Shown: in pieces, positions 1-5,813 of the stretch
Numbering within the stretch: the first letter of the stretch is position 1
Layout: the number at the start of each line of letters is the position of its first letter
Assembly: GCA_027323595.1 (NCBI GenBank)
Contig: DAHWBL010000058.1
Coordinates: forward strand, 1 to 8,912
Source: Acetobacteraceae bacterium
Lineage (GTDB): Bacteria > Pseudomonadota > Alphaproteobacteria > Acetobacterales > Acetobacteraceae
Length of the DNA: 8,912 bases
Direction of reading: 5' to 3'
The notes under the pieces: model-generated
The model's database searches: none
Told to the model about the DNA's origin: nothing
Seen by the model: the letters and a program-made list of their open reading frames with translations, nothing else
Position numbers and translations under genes: made by a program

Positions 1-10
1 GGAGGCGTTT

Positions 11-25
11 GCATCCGACGGATGC
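11..25. repeat. 15-bp palindrome
   Basis: GCATCCG, a single A, then CGGATGC form a perfect inverted repeat with 7-base arms. This could be an operator for a dimeric regulator or a short hairpin (5-bp stem with 5-base loop). No T-tract follows on either strand, so a simple terminator is less likely. The neighbouring gene is off the window, so the role cannot be assigned. Confidence 0.45.
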
Positions 26-75
26 GGGATGGCGTGGGGCGAAAAACCGGTCGGGCGGCTGGTCCGGCGTCGCGG

Positions 76-131
76 CGTGACGTGTGTCCGACTCCGCGAC
101 GTTTGTTCGACTTCGTGACGTTTGTCCGACT
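76..131. repeat. Three tandem 19-bp direct repeats
   Basis: Three 18-base units begin at 76, 95 and 114, each separated by one base, giving a strict 19-base period. The third unit is CGTGACGTTTGTCCGACT. The first differs from it at one position and the second at two. Each unit holds a GAC-N4-GT(C/T) partial dyad. A 19-base period cannot be an in-frame protein repeat, and the copies are clustered in non-coding DNA. They could be a multi-copy binding site (operator or iteron-like). I found no further copy elsewhere in the window. Confidence 0.75.
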
Positions 132-175
132 CGATGATTACACCAAGATGACAAATATGACTTCAAACCGTAGCA

Positions 176-195
176 TTGCCCGCGGCCGAGGGCAA
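176..195. terminator. Hairpin downstream of the EI24 gene
   Basis: TTGCCC pairs with GGGCAA around an 8-base loop. It lies about 50 bases past the stop of the leftward EI24 gene. Neither strand has a run of T after the stem, so this would be a weak or non-canonical terminator. It may instead be a structural or protein-binding site next to the AT-rich stretch. Confidence 0.3.
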
Positions 196-215
196 ATGTT
201 CTCGTGAGCGGGACT

Positions 216-233
216 CGGTTTTGTCGAAAACCG
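216..233. terminator. Hairpin just past the EI24 stop codon
   Basis: CGGTTTT pairs perfectly with AAAACCG around the tetraloop GTCG (7-bp stem). It starts 12 bases after the leftward EI24 stop codon, the usual position for a transcript 3' end. The T and A runs are inside the stem rather than after it, so intrinsic termination is uncertain. It could protect the mRNA 3' end. Confidence 0.4.
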
Positions 234-245
234 TCGCCGCCCGGT

Positions 246-938
246 TCAACCGGGGCGCGGGTCGTCGATGGCGAGGTGGGCCATCATCGCCAGCCCCAGC
301 ACCGGCACCGCCAGGTTGAGCAGCGGCAGCATCGAGGCGGCGACGAAGCCGGCGCCGAGCAGCAGCACCGCGGGGCGGCGGGCGCGGTAGGCGGCCAGGG
401 CGGCGGCGCGCGGGGCGCGGCGCATGGCGGCGGTGACGAACAGGCCGCGCCCGATCGCCCAGGCGCCGATCGCCCAGCCGAGCGGCACGCCGGCACCTGG
501 CAGCACCAGCCCGCCGAGCAGCCCGGCGAGGCTGGCGAGCAGCACCAGCCCGCCCAGCGCCAGCCCGTCCCAGGCCTGCGCGGCCAGGCTCGCGCCGCGT
601 GCCGGCGGCAGGTCGGGGTAATAGCGCCGCTCCACCGCGGCGGCGATGCGCTCGGTGAACAGCCCGGCGATGCCGGCGGCGACCGGGACGTAGAGATAGA
701 ACGCGAACAGCGCGCCGCCGACCGCGCTGGCCAGCCATCCCGCCGAGGCCCACCAGCCGCGCAGATAGTGCCCGGCGAGCCAGAAGCCGCCGGCGAAGCA
801 GCCGATCACCCCGGCGGCGGCCAGCAGCAGGCTCCAGCCCAGTGCTGCGCGGAAGGCGGGGTCGGGGGTCTGGGCGAGGCCGCGCGCGATGGCGCGGGCG
901 AGCAGGCGGGCGGTGCGCAGGCGGGTGGTGCTGGGCAA
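246..938 (-). CDS. EI24/CysZ-like integral membrane protein
   Basis: This is a probable inner-membrane protein of the EI24 domain family, which includes the sulfate permease CysZ. The substrate here is not evident. With a TTG start at 938 the product is 230 residues. Hydrophobic segments lie at about 33-56, 66-94, 126-148, 152-170 and 189-222. The FTERIAAAVERRYYP stretch (about 94-108) and the GWAIGAWAIGRG stretch (154-165) match the family pattern. The TTG is preferred because a GAGG sits five bases upstream. The only in-frame ATG within reach (1023-1025) overlaps the divergent kinase start and has no Shine-Dalgarno, although the frame stays open to 1130. The gene is divergent from the kinase across about 85 bases. 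I am fairly sure of the family but less sure of the start, and I cannot claim sulfate transport because no cysteine-pathway gene is nearby. Confidence 0.8.
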   Translation of the reverse strand: MPSTTRLRTARLLARAIARGLAQTPDPAFRAALGWSLLLAAAGVIGCFAGGFWLAGHYLRGWWASAGWLASAVGGALFAFYLYVPVAAGIAGLFTERIAAAVERRYYPDLPPARGASLAAQAWDGLALGGLVLLASLAGLLGGLVLPGAGVPLGWAIGAWAIGRGLFVTAAMRRAPRAAALAAYRARRPAVLLLGAGFVAASMLPLLNLAVPVLGLAMMAHLAIDDPRPG

Positions 939-943
939 ATCGG

Positions 944-947
944 CCTC
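944..947 (-). promoter_or_regulatory. Ribosome binding site supporting a TTG start
   Basis: On the minus strand GAGG precedes a TTG codon with five bases between them. This is the only Shine-Dalgarno-like match before a usable start in this frame, and it decides the TTG start of the EI24 gene. Confidence 0.5.
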
Positions 948-1012
948 GAAAGGATGATGGCGGGATGATTGCGGTGTGGTGACGCGGATGCTACCGGCAG
1001 ATGGATGTTCCT

Positions 1013-1018
1013 GGGAGG
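1013..1018 (+). promoter_or_regulatory. Shine-Dalgarno of the PfkB kinase
   Basis: GGGAGG lies five bases before the ATG at 1024. It selects this start over the in-frame ATG at 976, which would add 16 residues (MVTRMLPADG and onward) that do not resemble the family N-terminus. Confidence 0.85.
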
Positions 1019-1023
1019 CTATC

Positions 1024-2022
1024 ATGACGGCGCGTTTTGATCTGTGCGGCATCGGCAACGCCATTGTCGATGTTGTGGCGCCCACCGAGGACCGGTTCCT
1101 CTCCCACCATGACATGCGCAAGGGCGGCATGGCGCTGGTGGATGCCGCCGCGGCCGATGCGATCTATGCGGCGATGCCGCCCGGCCAGGAGAGCAGCGGC
1201 GGCTCGGTGGCCAATTCCTGCGCGGTGGCCGCGCTGCTGGGCAGCCGGGTCGCCTATCTGGGCAAGGTCGCCGACGACCAGCTTGGCGCGGTGTTCCGCC
1301 ATGACATCGCCGCGGTGGGCGTGCATTTCCCCACCCCGTCGCTGGCCGCCGACCAGGCCGGGGCGGCGCCGACCGCGCGCTGTCTGATCCTGGTGACGCC
1401 GGACGGGCAGCGCACCATGAACACCTTTCTGGGCGCCTGCGTCACCTTCGGGCCGCAGGACCTGGACCATGCGGTGATCGCCGCCTCGGCGGTGACCTAT
1501 CTGGAGGGGTATCTGTTCGACCCGCCGGCGGCGCAGGCGGCGTTTCATGCCGCCGCCGACATCGCCCACAAGGCCGGGCGGCAGGTGGCGCTGTCGCTGT
1601 CGGACGCGTTCTGCGTGGACCGCCATCGCGATGGCTTCCGCGCCTTCGTGCGCGACCATGTGGATATCCTGTTCGCCAACGAGGCGGAAATCTGCGCGCT
1701 GTATGAGCTCGGCTCCTTCGACGACGCGGTGGAGGCGGCGCGGCGCGATGTGGCGGTGGCGGCGCTGACCCGCAGCGAGGCCGGCAGCGTGATCGTGCGC
1801 GCGCAGCAGACCGTGGCGGTGGCCGCCGAGCCGACCGCGGTGGTGGACACCACCGGCGCGGGCGACGCCTATGCCGCGGGCTTTCTGCACGGGCTGACCG
1901 CCGGCCGCTCGTTGGCCGCCTGCGGCCGGCTGGGCAGCATCGCCGCCGCCGAGGTGATCAGCCATTTCGGCGCGCGTCCGGCGGCCGACCTCAAGGCGCT
2001 GGTCCGCGCCGTCGAGGGATAA
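1024..2022 (+). CDS. PfkB-family kinase, adenosine kinase type
   Basis: This is a cytoplasmic ribokinase-fold sugar/nucleoside kinase that transfers the ATP gamma-phosphate to a substrate hydroxyl, most likely the 5'-OH of adenosine in purine salvage. The product is 332 residues, normal for the family. Visible elements are the N-terminal strand LCGIGNAIVDVV (7-18), the PfkB signature with GGSVANS (59-65) and GKVADDQLG (80-88), and NEAE (219-222). The C-terminal signature is DTTGAGDAYAAGFL (275-288), with the anion hole and catalytic base Asp281. The NAIVD and GGSVAN forms are those of bacterial adenosine kinases rather than fructokinases, but specificity for another sugar or nucleoside cannot be excluded. 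The gene appears monocistronic: 190 bases follow it before typA, and it is divergent from the EI24 gene. Confidence 0.87.
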   Translation: MTARFDLCGIGNAIVDVVAPTEDRFLSHHDMRKGGMALVDAAAADAIYAAMPPGQESSGGSVANSCAVAALLGSRVAYLGKVADDQLGAVFRHDIAAVGVHFPTPSLAADQAGAAPTARCLILVTPDGQRTMNTFLGACVTFGPQDLDHAVIAASAVTYLEGYLFDPPAAQAAFHAAADIAHKAGRQVALSLSDAFCVDRHRDGFRAFVRDHVDILFANEAEICALYELGSFDDAVEAARRDVAVAALTRSEAGSVIVRAQQTVAVAAEPTAVVDTTGAGDAYAAGFLHGLTAGRSLAACGRLGSIAAAEVISHFGARPAADLKALVRAVEG

Positions 2023-2212
2023 GGCCGGCTCGCCCAGGCCGACGCGCCCAGGCCCGCGCGCAGCAGCCTTGCGCGCCGGCGGCATGGGTGGTGGCTTTTT
2101 TGCTCGCAACGGCGCGCATCCTCGCTTATGTGTGCGCCGCACCATGCCGCCCGGGCCCCGCATCGTCTTGCGGCGGCTCGTGGGCGGCCTTTGATTTTCC
2201 GGATGGCCCCTG
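2023..2212 (+). promoter_or_regulatory. typA leader / kinase 3' region
   Basis: No gene is seen in these 190 bases. A 10-base direct repeat (CGCCCAGGCC at 2031 and 2045) follows the kinase stop. A 7-bp hairpin (2056-2076) and a competing 8-bp pairing (2070-2077 with 2111-2118) come next. A T6 run lies at 2096-2101, and a small hairpin CCGCA/TGCGG at 2158-2173. The typA promoter is probably here, but only a weak candidate is seen (TTGCTC at 2100, GCTTAT at 2124, 18-base spacer). The typA ATG has only a poor Shine-Dalgarno (GGATGG, 2201-2206). Confidence 0.4.
2056..2076 (+). terminator. Hairpin after the kinase gene
   Basis: GCGCGCA pairs with TGCGCGC around a 7-base loop, 33 bases past the kinase stop. 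The T6 run is 20 bases further on rather than directly after the stem, so this is an imperfect intrinsic terminator at best. Its 3' arm can also pair with 2111-2118. Confidence 0.35.
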
Positions 2213-4036
2213 ATGGATATTCGCAACATCGCGATCATCGCCCATGTCGATCATGGCAAGACGACGCTGGTCGACCAGTTGCTGCGCCAGTCCGGCGCGT
2301 TCCGCGAGCACCAGCAGGTGGCCGAGCGGGCGATGGACCGCAACGATCTGGAGCGTGAGCGCGGCATCACCATCCTGGCCAAATGCACCTCGGTGGTCTG
2401 GAAGGACACCCGCATCAACATCGTCGACACCCCTGGCCACGCCGATTTCGGCGGCGAGGTGGAGCGCATCCTGAACATGGTGGATGGCGCGATCGTGCTG
2501 GTGGATGCCGCCGAGGGGGTGCTGCCGCAGACCAAGTTCGTGGTCGGCAAGGCGTTGCAGCGCGGGCTGAAGCCGATCGTGGTGGTGAACAAGGTCGATC
2601 GGTCCGACGCGCGCTGCGACGAGGTGCACACCGAGGTGTTCGATCTGTTCGCGGCACTCGATGCCACCGACGAGCAGCTCGATTTCCCGATGCTGTATGC
2701 GTCCGGCCGGCAGGGCTGGGCGGACGAGACGATGGACGGGCCGCGCAAGGACCTGTCGGCGATGTTCGACCTGGTGCTGCGCCACGTGAAGGCGCCCACG
2801 CTGGATGCCGACGCGCCGTTCGGCATGGTTGCCTCGATCCTGGATTACGACAATTTCCTCGGCCGCGTGCTGACCGGGCGCATCGAGCAGGGCAGGGCGC
2901 GGCTGAACATGCCGCTGAAGGTGATCCGCCAGGACGGCAGCGTGGTCGAGACCGGGCGGCTGACCAAGCTGATGTCGTTTCGCGGGCTGGAGCGGGTGGT
3001 GGTGGAGGAAGCCATCGCCGGCGACATCATCGCCATCGCCGGGCTGACCGAGGCGACCGTGCCGGACAGCATCGGCGCGCCCGAGCTGACCGCGCCGCTG
3101 CCCGCCATTCCGGTCGATCCGCCGACGCTGGCGATGACCTTCCGGGTCAATGACGGCCCGCTGGGCGGGCGCGAGGGCAAGAAGGTGACGTCGCGCCAGA
3201 TCCGCGACCGGCTGCTGCGCGAGGCCGAAGGCAACGTCGCCATCAAGATCACCGAGAGCAACGAGACCGACGCCTTCGAGGTGGCCGGGCGCGGCGAATT
3301 GCAGCTCGGCGTGCTGATCGAGACGATGCGCCGCGAGGGGTTCGAGCTGACCATCGGCCGGCCGCGCGTGCTGACCCGCACCAACGAGGCGACCGGCGAG
3401 CGCGAGGAGCCGATGGAGGAGGTGCTGGTCGATGTCGACGAGCCCTATTCCGGCGTGGTGGTGGAGAAGATGAGCCGCCGCAAGGGCGAGATGCAGGACA
3501 TGCGCCCGTCCGGCGGCGGCAAGGTGCGGCTGACCTTCATCATGCCGTCGCGCGGGCTGATCGGCTATCACGGCGAATTCCTCACCGACACCCGCGGCAC
3601 CGGCATCATGAACCGGCTGTTCCATGGCTATGGCCCGTGGAAAGGCCCGATCGAGGGGCGGCGCAACGGCAGCCTGATCTCCAATTCCGACGGCGAGGCG
3701 GTGCAGTATGCGCTGTTCTCGTTGCAGGACCGCGGCACGCTGTTCGTCGATCCGGGCGAGAAGATTTATGAAGGCATGATCCTGGGCGAGCATTCGCGCG
3801 AGAACGACCTCGATGTGAACGCGATCCGCGAGAAGAAGCTCACCAACATCCGCGCCGCCGGCAAGGACGAGGCGCTGCTGCTCACCCCGCCGCGGCGGAT
3901 GAGCCTGGAGCAGGCGATCGCCTATATCGAGGATGACGAGCTGGTGGAGATTACCCCGGTGGCGATCCGGCTGCGCAAGCGCCATCTGGACCCGCATGCC
4001 CGCAAGAAGGCCGAGCGCGCCAGCGAAATGGTGTGA
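2213..4036 (+). CDS. Ribosome-associated translational GTPase TypA/BipA
   Basis: TypA/BipA is an EF-G-like GTPase that binds the 70S ribosome and supports 50S assembly, stress and cold growth and virulence-type regulation in several bacteria. The product is 607 residues, the usual family length. GTPase motifs are complete: G1 AHVDHGKT (10-17), G2 within RGITI (50-54), G3 DTPGH (72-76), G4 NKVD (126-129) and G5 ASGRQG (163-168). An EF-Tu-type beta-barrel follows (about 200-290), then EF-G domain III-like sequence (VAGRGELQLGVL region), domain V-like sequence (EPMEEVLVDVDEPYSG onward) and the BipA-specific C-terminal domain (RRNGSLISNSDGEAVQYAL to the basic HARKKAERAS tail). The ATG at 2213 gives the canonical MDIRNIAIIAHVDHGK start, although its Shine-Dalgarno is poor. 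A hairpin five bases past the stop suggests a single-gene transcript. Confidence 0.97.
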   Translation: MDIRNIAIIAHVDHGKTTLVDQLLRQSGAFREHQQVAERAMDRNDLERERGITILAKCTSVVWKDTRINIVDTPGHADFGGEVERILNMVDGAIVLVDAAEGVLPQTKFVVGKALQRGLKPIVVVNKVDRSDARCDEVHTEVFDLFAALDATDEQLDFPMLYASGRQGWADETMDGPRKDLSAMFDLVLRHVKAPTLDADAPFGMVASILDYDNFLGRVLTGRIEQGRARLNMPLKVIRQDGSVVETGRLTKLMSFRGLERVVVEEAIAGDIIAIAGLTEATVPDSIGAPELTAPLPAIPVDPPTLAMTFRVNDGPLGGREGKKVTSRQIRDRLLREAEGNVAIKITESNETDAFEVAGRGELQLGVLIETMRREGFELTIGRPRVLTRTNEATGEREEPMEEVLVDVDEPYSGVVVEKMSRRKGEMQDMRPSGGGKVRLTFIMPSRGLIGYHGEFLTDTRGTGIMNRLFHGYGPWKGPIEGRRNGSLISNSDGEAVQYALFSLQDRGTLFVDPGEKIYEGMILGEHSRENDLDVNAIREKKLTNIRAAGKDEALLLTPPRRMSLEQAIAYIEDDELVEITPVAIRLRKRHLDPHARKKAERASEMV

Positions 4037-4040
4037 ACCT

Positions 4041-4062
4041 GCGCGGTTCGCATAACTCGCGC
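4041..4062 (+). terminator. Putative typA terminator hairpin
   Basis: GCGCGGTT pairs with AAC and CGCGC, with one bulged T, around the loop CGCAT (8-bp stem). It starts four bases after the typA stop. No T-run follows, so termination could need Rho or the stem may only protect the 3' end. Confidence 0.4.
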
Positions 4063-4153
4063 TGCTGCCTTGCGTGGCCACGGATTCTCGCGACTCCGGG
4101 GCGGTGCTAGCGTCGTGCTCCGTTCGTCCGGATCTGTCCGGCGATCAGACCCC

Positions 4154-4159
4154 GAGGAG
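4154..4159 (+). promoter_or_regulatory. Shine-Dalgarno of the small exported protein
   Basis: GAGGAG lies eight bases before the ATG at 4168 but only two before the ATG at 4162. The spacing favours the second ATG as the true start. Confidence 0.65.
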
Positions 4160-4167
4160 CGATGACA

Positions 4168-4386
4168 ATGACGAATCTGTCGCGGCTGCTGATGGCCGCA
4201 TCGGTGCTGACGCTTGTGTCCGGCGGCGTGCCGGCCTTCGCCCAGGCGACCACCGGGACGACCGCGGCGCCGGCCGCGAGCACCGCGGCGCCGGCGAAGA
4301 AGGCCACCCACAAGGCCACCAAGAAGACCCACACCAAGAAATCCACCAAGACCCCGGCCGAGCCCTCCGTCCCCGCCGGCGAGTGA
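4168..4386 (+). CDS. Small exported Ala/Thr/Lys-rich protein, Asr-like in composition
   Basis: This 72-residue protein belongs to no family I can name with certainty. It has a clear Sec signal peptide: a short polar start, a hydrophobic core (LLMAASVLTLVSGGV) and an AFA-Q cleavage site after about residue 25. The mature part, about 47 residues, is low complexity: Ala/Thr-rich first, then a basic block with repeated KAT, KKT and THKK motifs, then a short Pro/Glu tail. It has no Cys and no catalytic motif. The architecture resembles enterobacterial acid-shock protein Asr (signal peptide followed by an Ala/Thr/Lys/His-rich basic chain). That is resemblance in composition, not demonstrated homology. 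A periplasmic role is likely (acid buffering or binding anionic polymers). It has its own Shine-Dalgarno, lies 131 bases after typA and is followed by a strong hairpin, so it is probably transcribed alone. The ATG at 4162 would add two residues. Confidence 0.72.
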   Translation: MTNLSRLLMAASVLTLVSGGVPAFAQATTGTTAAPAASTAAPAKKATHKATKKTHTKKSTKTPAEPSVPAGE

Positions 4387-4392
4387 CATTCT

Positions 4393-4426
4393 CTCCGGGG
4401 GGCGGCCAGCCGGCCACCTCCCGGAG
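4393..4426 (+). terminator. Strong hairpin after the small exported gene
   Basis: CTCCGGG pairs with CCCGGAG. The stem continues inward through a G-T wobble, two G-C pairs, one C-A mismatch and four more G-C pairs (GGCC/GGCC) to the tetraloop AGCC. It begins six bases after the stop codon. There is no T-tract, as is common in very GC-rich genomes, but stem strength and position support a transcript end between this gene and ampG. Confidence 0.6.
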
Positions 4427-4457
4427 CTGAATCGCCGGCCCGGCATGCCGCGCGCCC

Positions 4458-4492
4458 CTTGCGGCGCGGCGGCAGGCGCCGCAAGCCTGCCG
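4458..4492 (+). promoter_or_regulatory. Two mutually exclusive helices at the ampG start
   Basis: CTTGCGGCG (4458-4466) pairs perfectly with CGCCGCAAG (4477-4485), forming a 9-bp stem. Alternatively CGGCAGGC (4470-4477) pairs perfectly with GCCTGCCG (4485-4492), forming an 8-bp stem ending one base before the ampG ATG. The two share 4477 and 4485 and thread each other's loop, so a simple fold permits only one. No Shine-Dalgarno precedes the ATG. This could be a leader structure controlling ampG translation, though GC-rich DNA yields such stems by chance. Confidence 0.4.
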
Positions 4493-4493
4493 G

Positions 4494-5777
4494 ATGCGTT
4501 TTCTCCATCCTGACCCGTCCATCATCGCCGCCGCGTCGCGCCGCTGGATCGGCCGCGCGCGCGCCTCGCGCCTGTGGGCGATCGGGCTGTTCGGCTTCGC
4601 CTGCGGGCTGCCGCTGCCGCTGTCGGGCTTCACGCTGCGCTATTGGCTGAGCGAATCGGGCGTGTCGCTGCAGGCGATCGGGCTGACCGCCTCGATCGGC
4701 CTTGCCTACACCTTGAAATTTCTCTGGGCGCCGCTGCTGGACCGGGTGCGGCCGCTGCCCGGGCTGGGGCGGCGGCGCGGCTGGCTGCTGCTGATCCAGC
4801 CGGCACTCGCGCTCGCCGCGCTGGGCCTCGCGCTCGGCGATCCGGGCGGCCATCCGGGGCGGATCGCGCTCATCGCGATGCTGGTGGCGTTCCTGTCCGC
4901 CAGCCAGGACATCGTGGTGGATGCCTGGCGCATCGAGACCTATCCGCCCGCGGCCCAGGGGGCCGCGCTGGCCGCCTATGTCTGGGGCTATCGGCTGGCC
5001 ATGCTGGTGGCCGGCGCGGGGGTGATCGGGCTGGCCGGACCGCTGGGCTGGCATGGCGCGCTGGCGGTGGTGGCGGGGCTGATCGGGCTGGCGATGGAGG
5101 TGACGCTGGCGGTGGGCGAGCCGGTCGCGGCGGCGCCCTCCGGTGGCGGCTTTCGCGACGGCGTGGTCGGGCCGCTGCGCGATCTCGTCGCGCGGCCCGG
5201 AGCGGGGCTGATCATCGGCTTCGTGCTGCTGTTCAAGCTCGGTGAGGCGCTGGCGCAGACCATGGTGGCGCCGTTCTACCGCGCCATGGGGTTCGACCGC
5301 GCCGCGGTGGCGCTGGCGACCGGGGTGCCGGCGCTGGCCGCCGCCCTGCTGGGCGCTGCCGCCGGCGGGGTGCTGGTGGCCAGGATCGGCGCGGCGCGGG
5401 CGCTGCTGATCACCGGCTTCGTGCAGATGGCCTCGATGGGGCTGTATTTCCTGCTCGCGGTGTCGCACGGCGATGGCCGCATCCTGCTCGCCAAGGTGGT
5501 GCTGGAGGGCTTCGCCGAGGCGATGGCGGATGCGGCGTTTCTGAGTTTCCTGTCCGGGCTGTGCGCGCGACGCTACACCGCCACGCAATATGCGCTGCTG
5601 TCCTCGCTCGCCGCGCTGGGGTTGCGCACGGTGGCCGCCGGCAGCGGCTTTGTGGCCGACACGCTCGGCTGGCTCGGATTTTATGGGCTGGCGATTTTCG
5701 CCTCGGTGCCGGCCATGCTGATCATGCGTGTGATTATCAAACGTTTCCCGCACGCCGAGCCAAACTTACAAATATAA
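4494..5777 (+). CDS. AmpG-family muropeptide MFS permease
   Basis: AmpG is an inner-membrane major facilitator permease that imports GlcNAc-1,6-anhydro-MurNAc (peptides) from the periplasm for peptidoglycan recycling. It is also a gateway for beta-lactamase induction in many Gram-negatives. The product is 427 residues with about 12 hydrophobic segments, shorter than the 491-residue, 14-segment E. coli protein but usual for alphaproteobacterial members. Family landmarks are GFACGLPLPLSG (34-45), TLKFLWAPLLDR (73-84), SASQDIVVDAWRIE (135-148) and YTATQYALLSSLAALG near residue 360. The start is taken as the ATG at 4494, since no better in-frame start precedes the first membrane segment, but it has no Shine-Dalgarno. 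No ampD, nagZ, ampR or beta-lactamase lies in the window. It converges on the GT2 gene, 36 bases away. Confidence 0.88.
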   Translation: MRFLHPDPSIIAAASRRWIGRARASRLWAIGLFGFACGLPLPLSGFTLRYWLSESGVSLQAIGLTASIGLAYTLKFLWAPLLDRVRPLPGLGRRRGWLLLIQPALALAALGLALGDPGGHPGRIALIAMLVAFLSASQDIVVDAWRIETYPPAAQGAALAAYVWGYRLAMLVAGAGVIGLAGPLGWHGALAVVAGLIGLAMEVTLAVGEPVAAAPSGGGFRDGVVGPLRDLVARPGAGLIIGFVLLFKLGEALAQTMVAPFYRAMGFDRAAVALATGVPALAAALLGAAAGGVLVARIGAARALLITGFVQMASMGLYFLLAVSHGDGRILLAKVVLEGFAEAMADAAFLSFLSGLCARRYTATQYALLSSLAALGLRTVAAGSGFVADTLGWLGFYGLAIFASVPAMLIMRVIIKRFPHAEPNLQI

Positions 5778-5781
5778 TCGG

Positions 5782-5799
5782 CGGCTTTTTCCAGAGCCG
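5782..5799. terminator. Hairpin between convergent ampG and GT2 genes
   Basis: CGGCTTT pairs with AGAGCCG (one T-G wobble) around TTCC. It lies in the 36-base gap between two converging stop codons and starts five bases past the ampG stop, the position of a bidirectional terminator. Read leftward, an AT-rich stretch (TTATATTTG) follows about four bases after the stem. Read rightward, only a loose T-rich patch follows. Confidence 0.5.
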
Positions 5800-5813
5800 A
5801 ACGGGTTCCTTTG

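Larger units (their letters stand above)
1..245. other. Non-coding region left of the EI24 gene
   Basis: I find no convincing gene here. The one short rightward open frame (22-207) runs through repeats whose 19-base period is not a multiple of three and has no recognisable protein features. The region contains a 15-bp palindrome (11-25), three tandem 19-bp repeats (76-131), an AT-richer stretch (about 133-177, unlike the very GC-rich surroundings) and two hairpins (176-195 and 216-233). On the minus strand the AT-rich stretch offers a weak promoter-like pair, TTGAAG then TGTAAT with an 18-base spacer (within 131-166), which would fire leftward through the repeats. The gene it would serve lies outside the window. 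The region is best read as regulatory or intergenic DNA; its exact role is inference. Confidence 0.6.
939..1023. promoter_or_regulatory. Divergent intergenic region, EI24 gene / kinase
   Basis: This 85-base gap must carry the promoters of both divergent genes. For the kinase the best pair I can see is TTGCGG (969-974) and TACCGG (992-997) with a 17-base spacer, which is a poor match at the -10. No convincing leftward promoter or operator is visible. Confidence 0.35.

Noticed and set aside
76..131. CRISPR array or LexA/SOS box reading of the 19-bp repeats
   Set aside because: The units abut with one-base gaps and no spacers, so this is not CRISPR. The alphaproteobacterial GTTC-N7-GTTC SOS pattern is not present.
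22..207. 61-residue rightward frame in the left non-coding region
   Set aside because: It runs through 19-base repeats out of phase with codons. It has no Shine-Dalgarno worth noting and no recognisable protein feature.
204..968. 254-residue rightward frame over the EI24 gene
   Set aside because: It is a Gly/Ala/Gln-rich shadow of the membrane protein. The minus-strand frame shows clean hydrophobic segments and the family motif.
2031..2054. Direct repeat CGCCCAGGCC (two copies, 14 bases apart) after the kinase
   Set aside because: Only two short GC-rich copies are present, which is easily chance at this base composition. It is kept only as a note in the leader entry.
2126..4081. 651-residue open frame antisense to typA
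   Set aside because: It mirrors the complete, fully motif-bearing typA gene. Long antisense frames are expected from GC-rich third positions, and its His/Arg/Gln-rich low-complexity product has no recognisable domain.
4037..4161. RNA gene in the typA-small gene gap
   Set aside because: I see no cloverleaf or known small-RNA signature, only a single hairpin near the typA stop.
4107..5753. 548-residue open frame antisense to ampG and the small exported gene
   Set aside because: It has the same composition artefact: Arg/Gln/His-rich, no domain, and it spans two genes that have clear family features or a signal peptide on the other strand.
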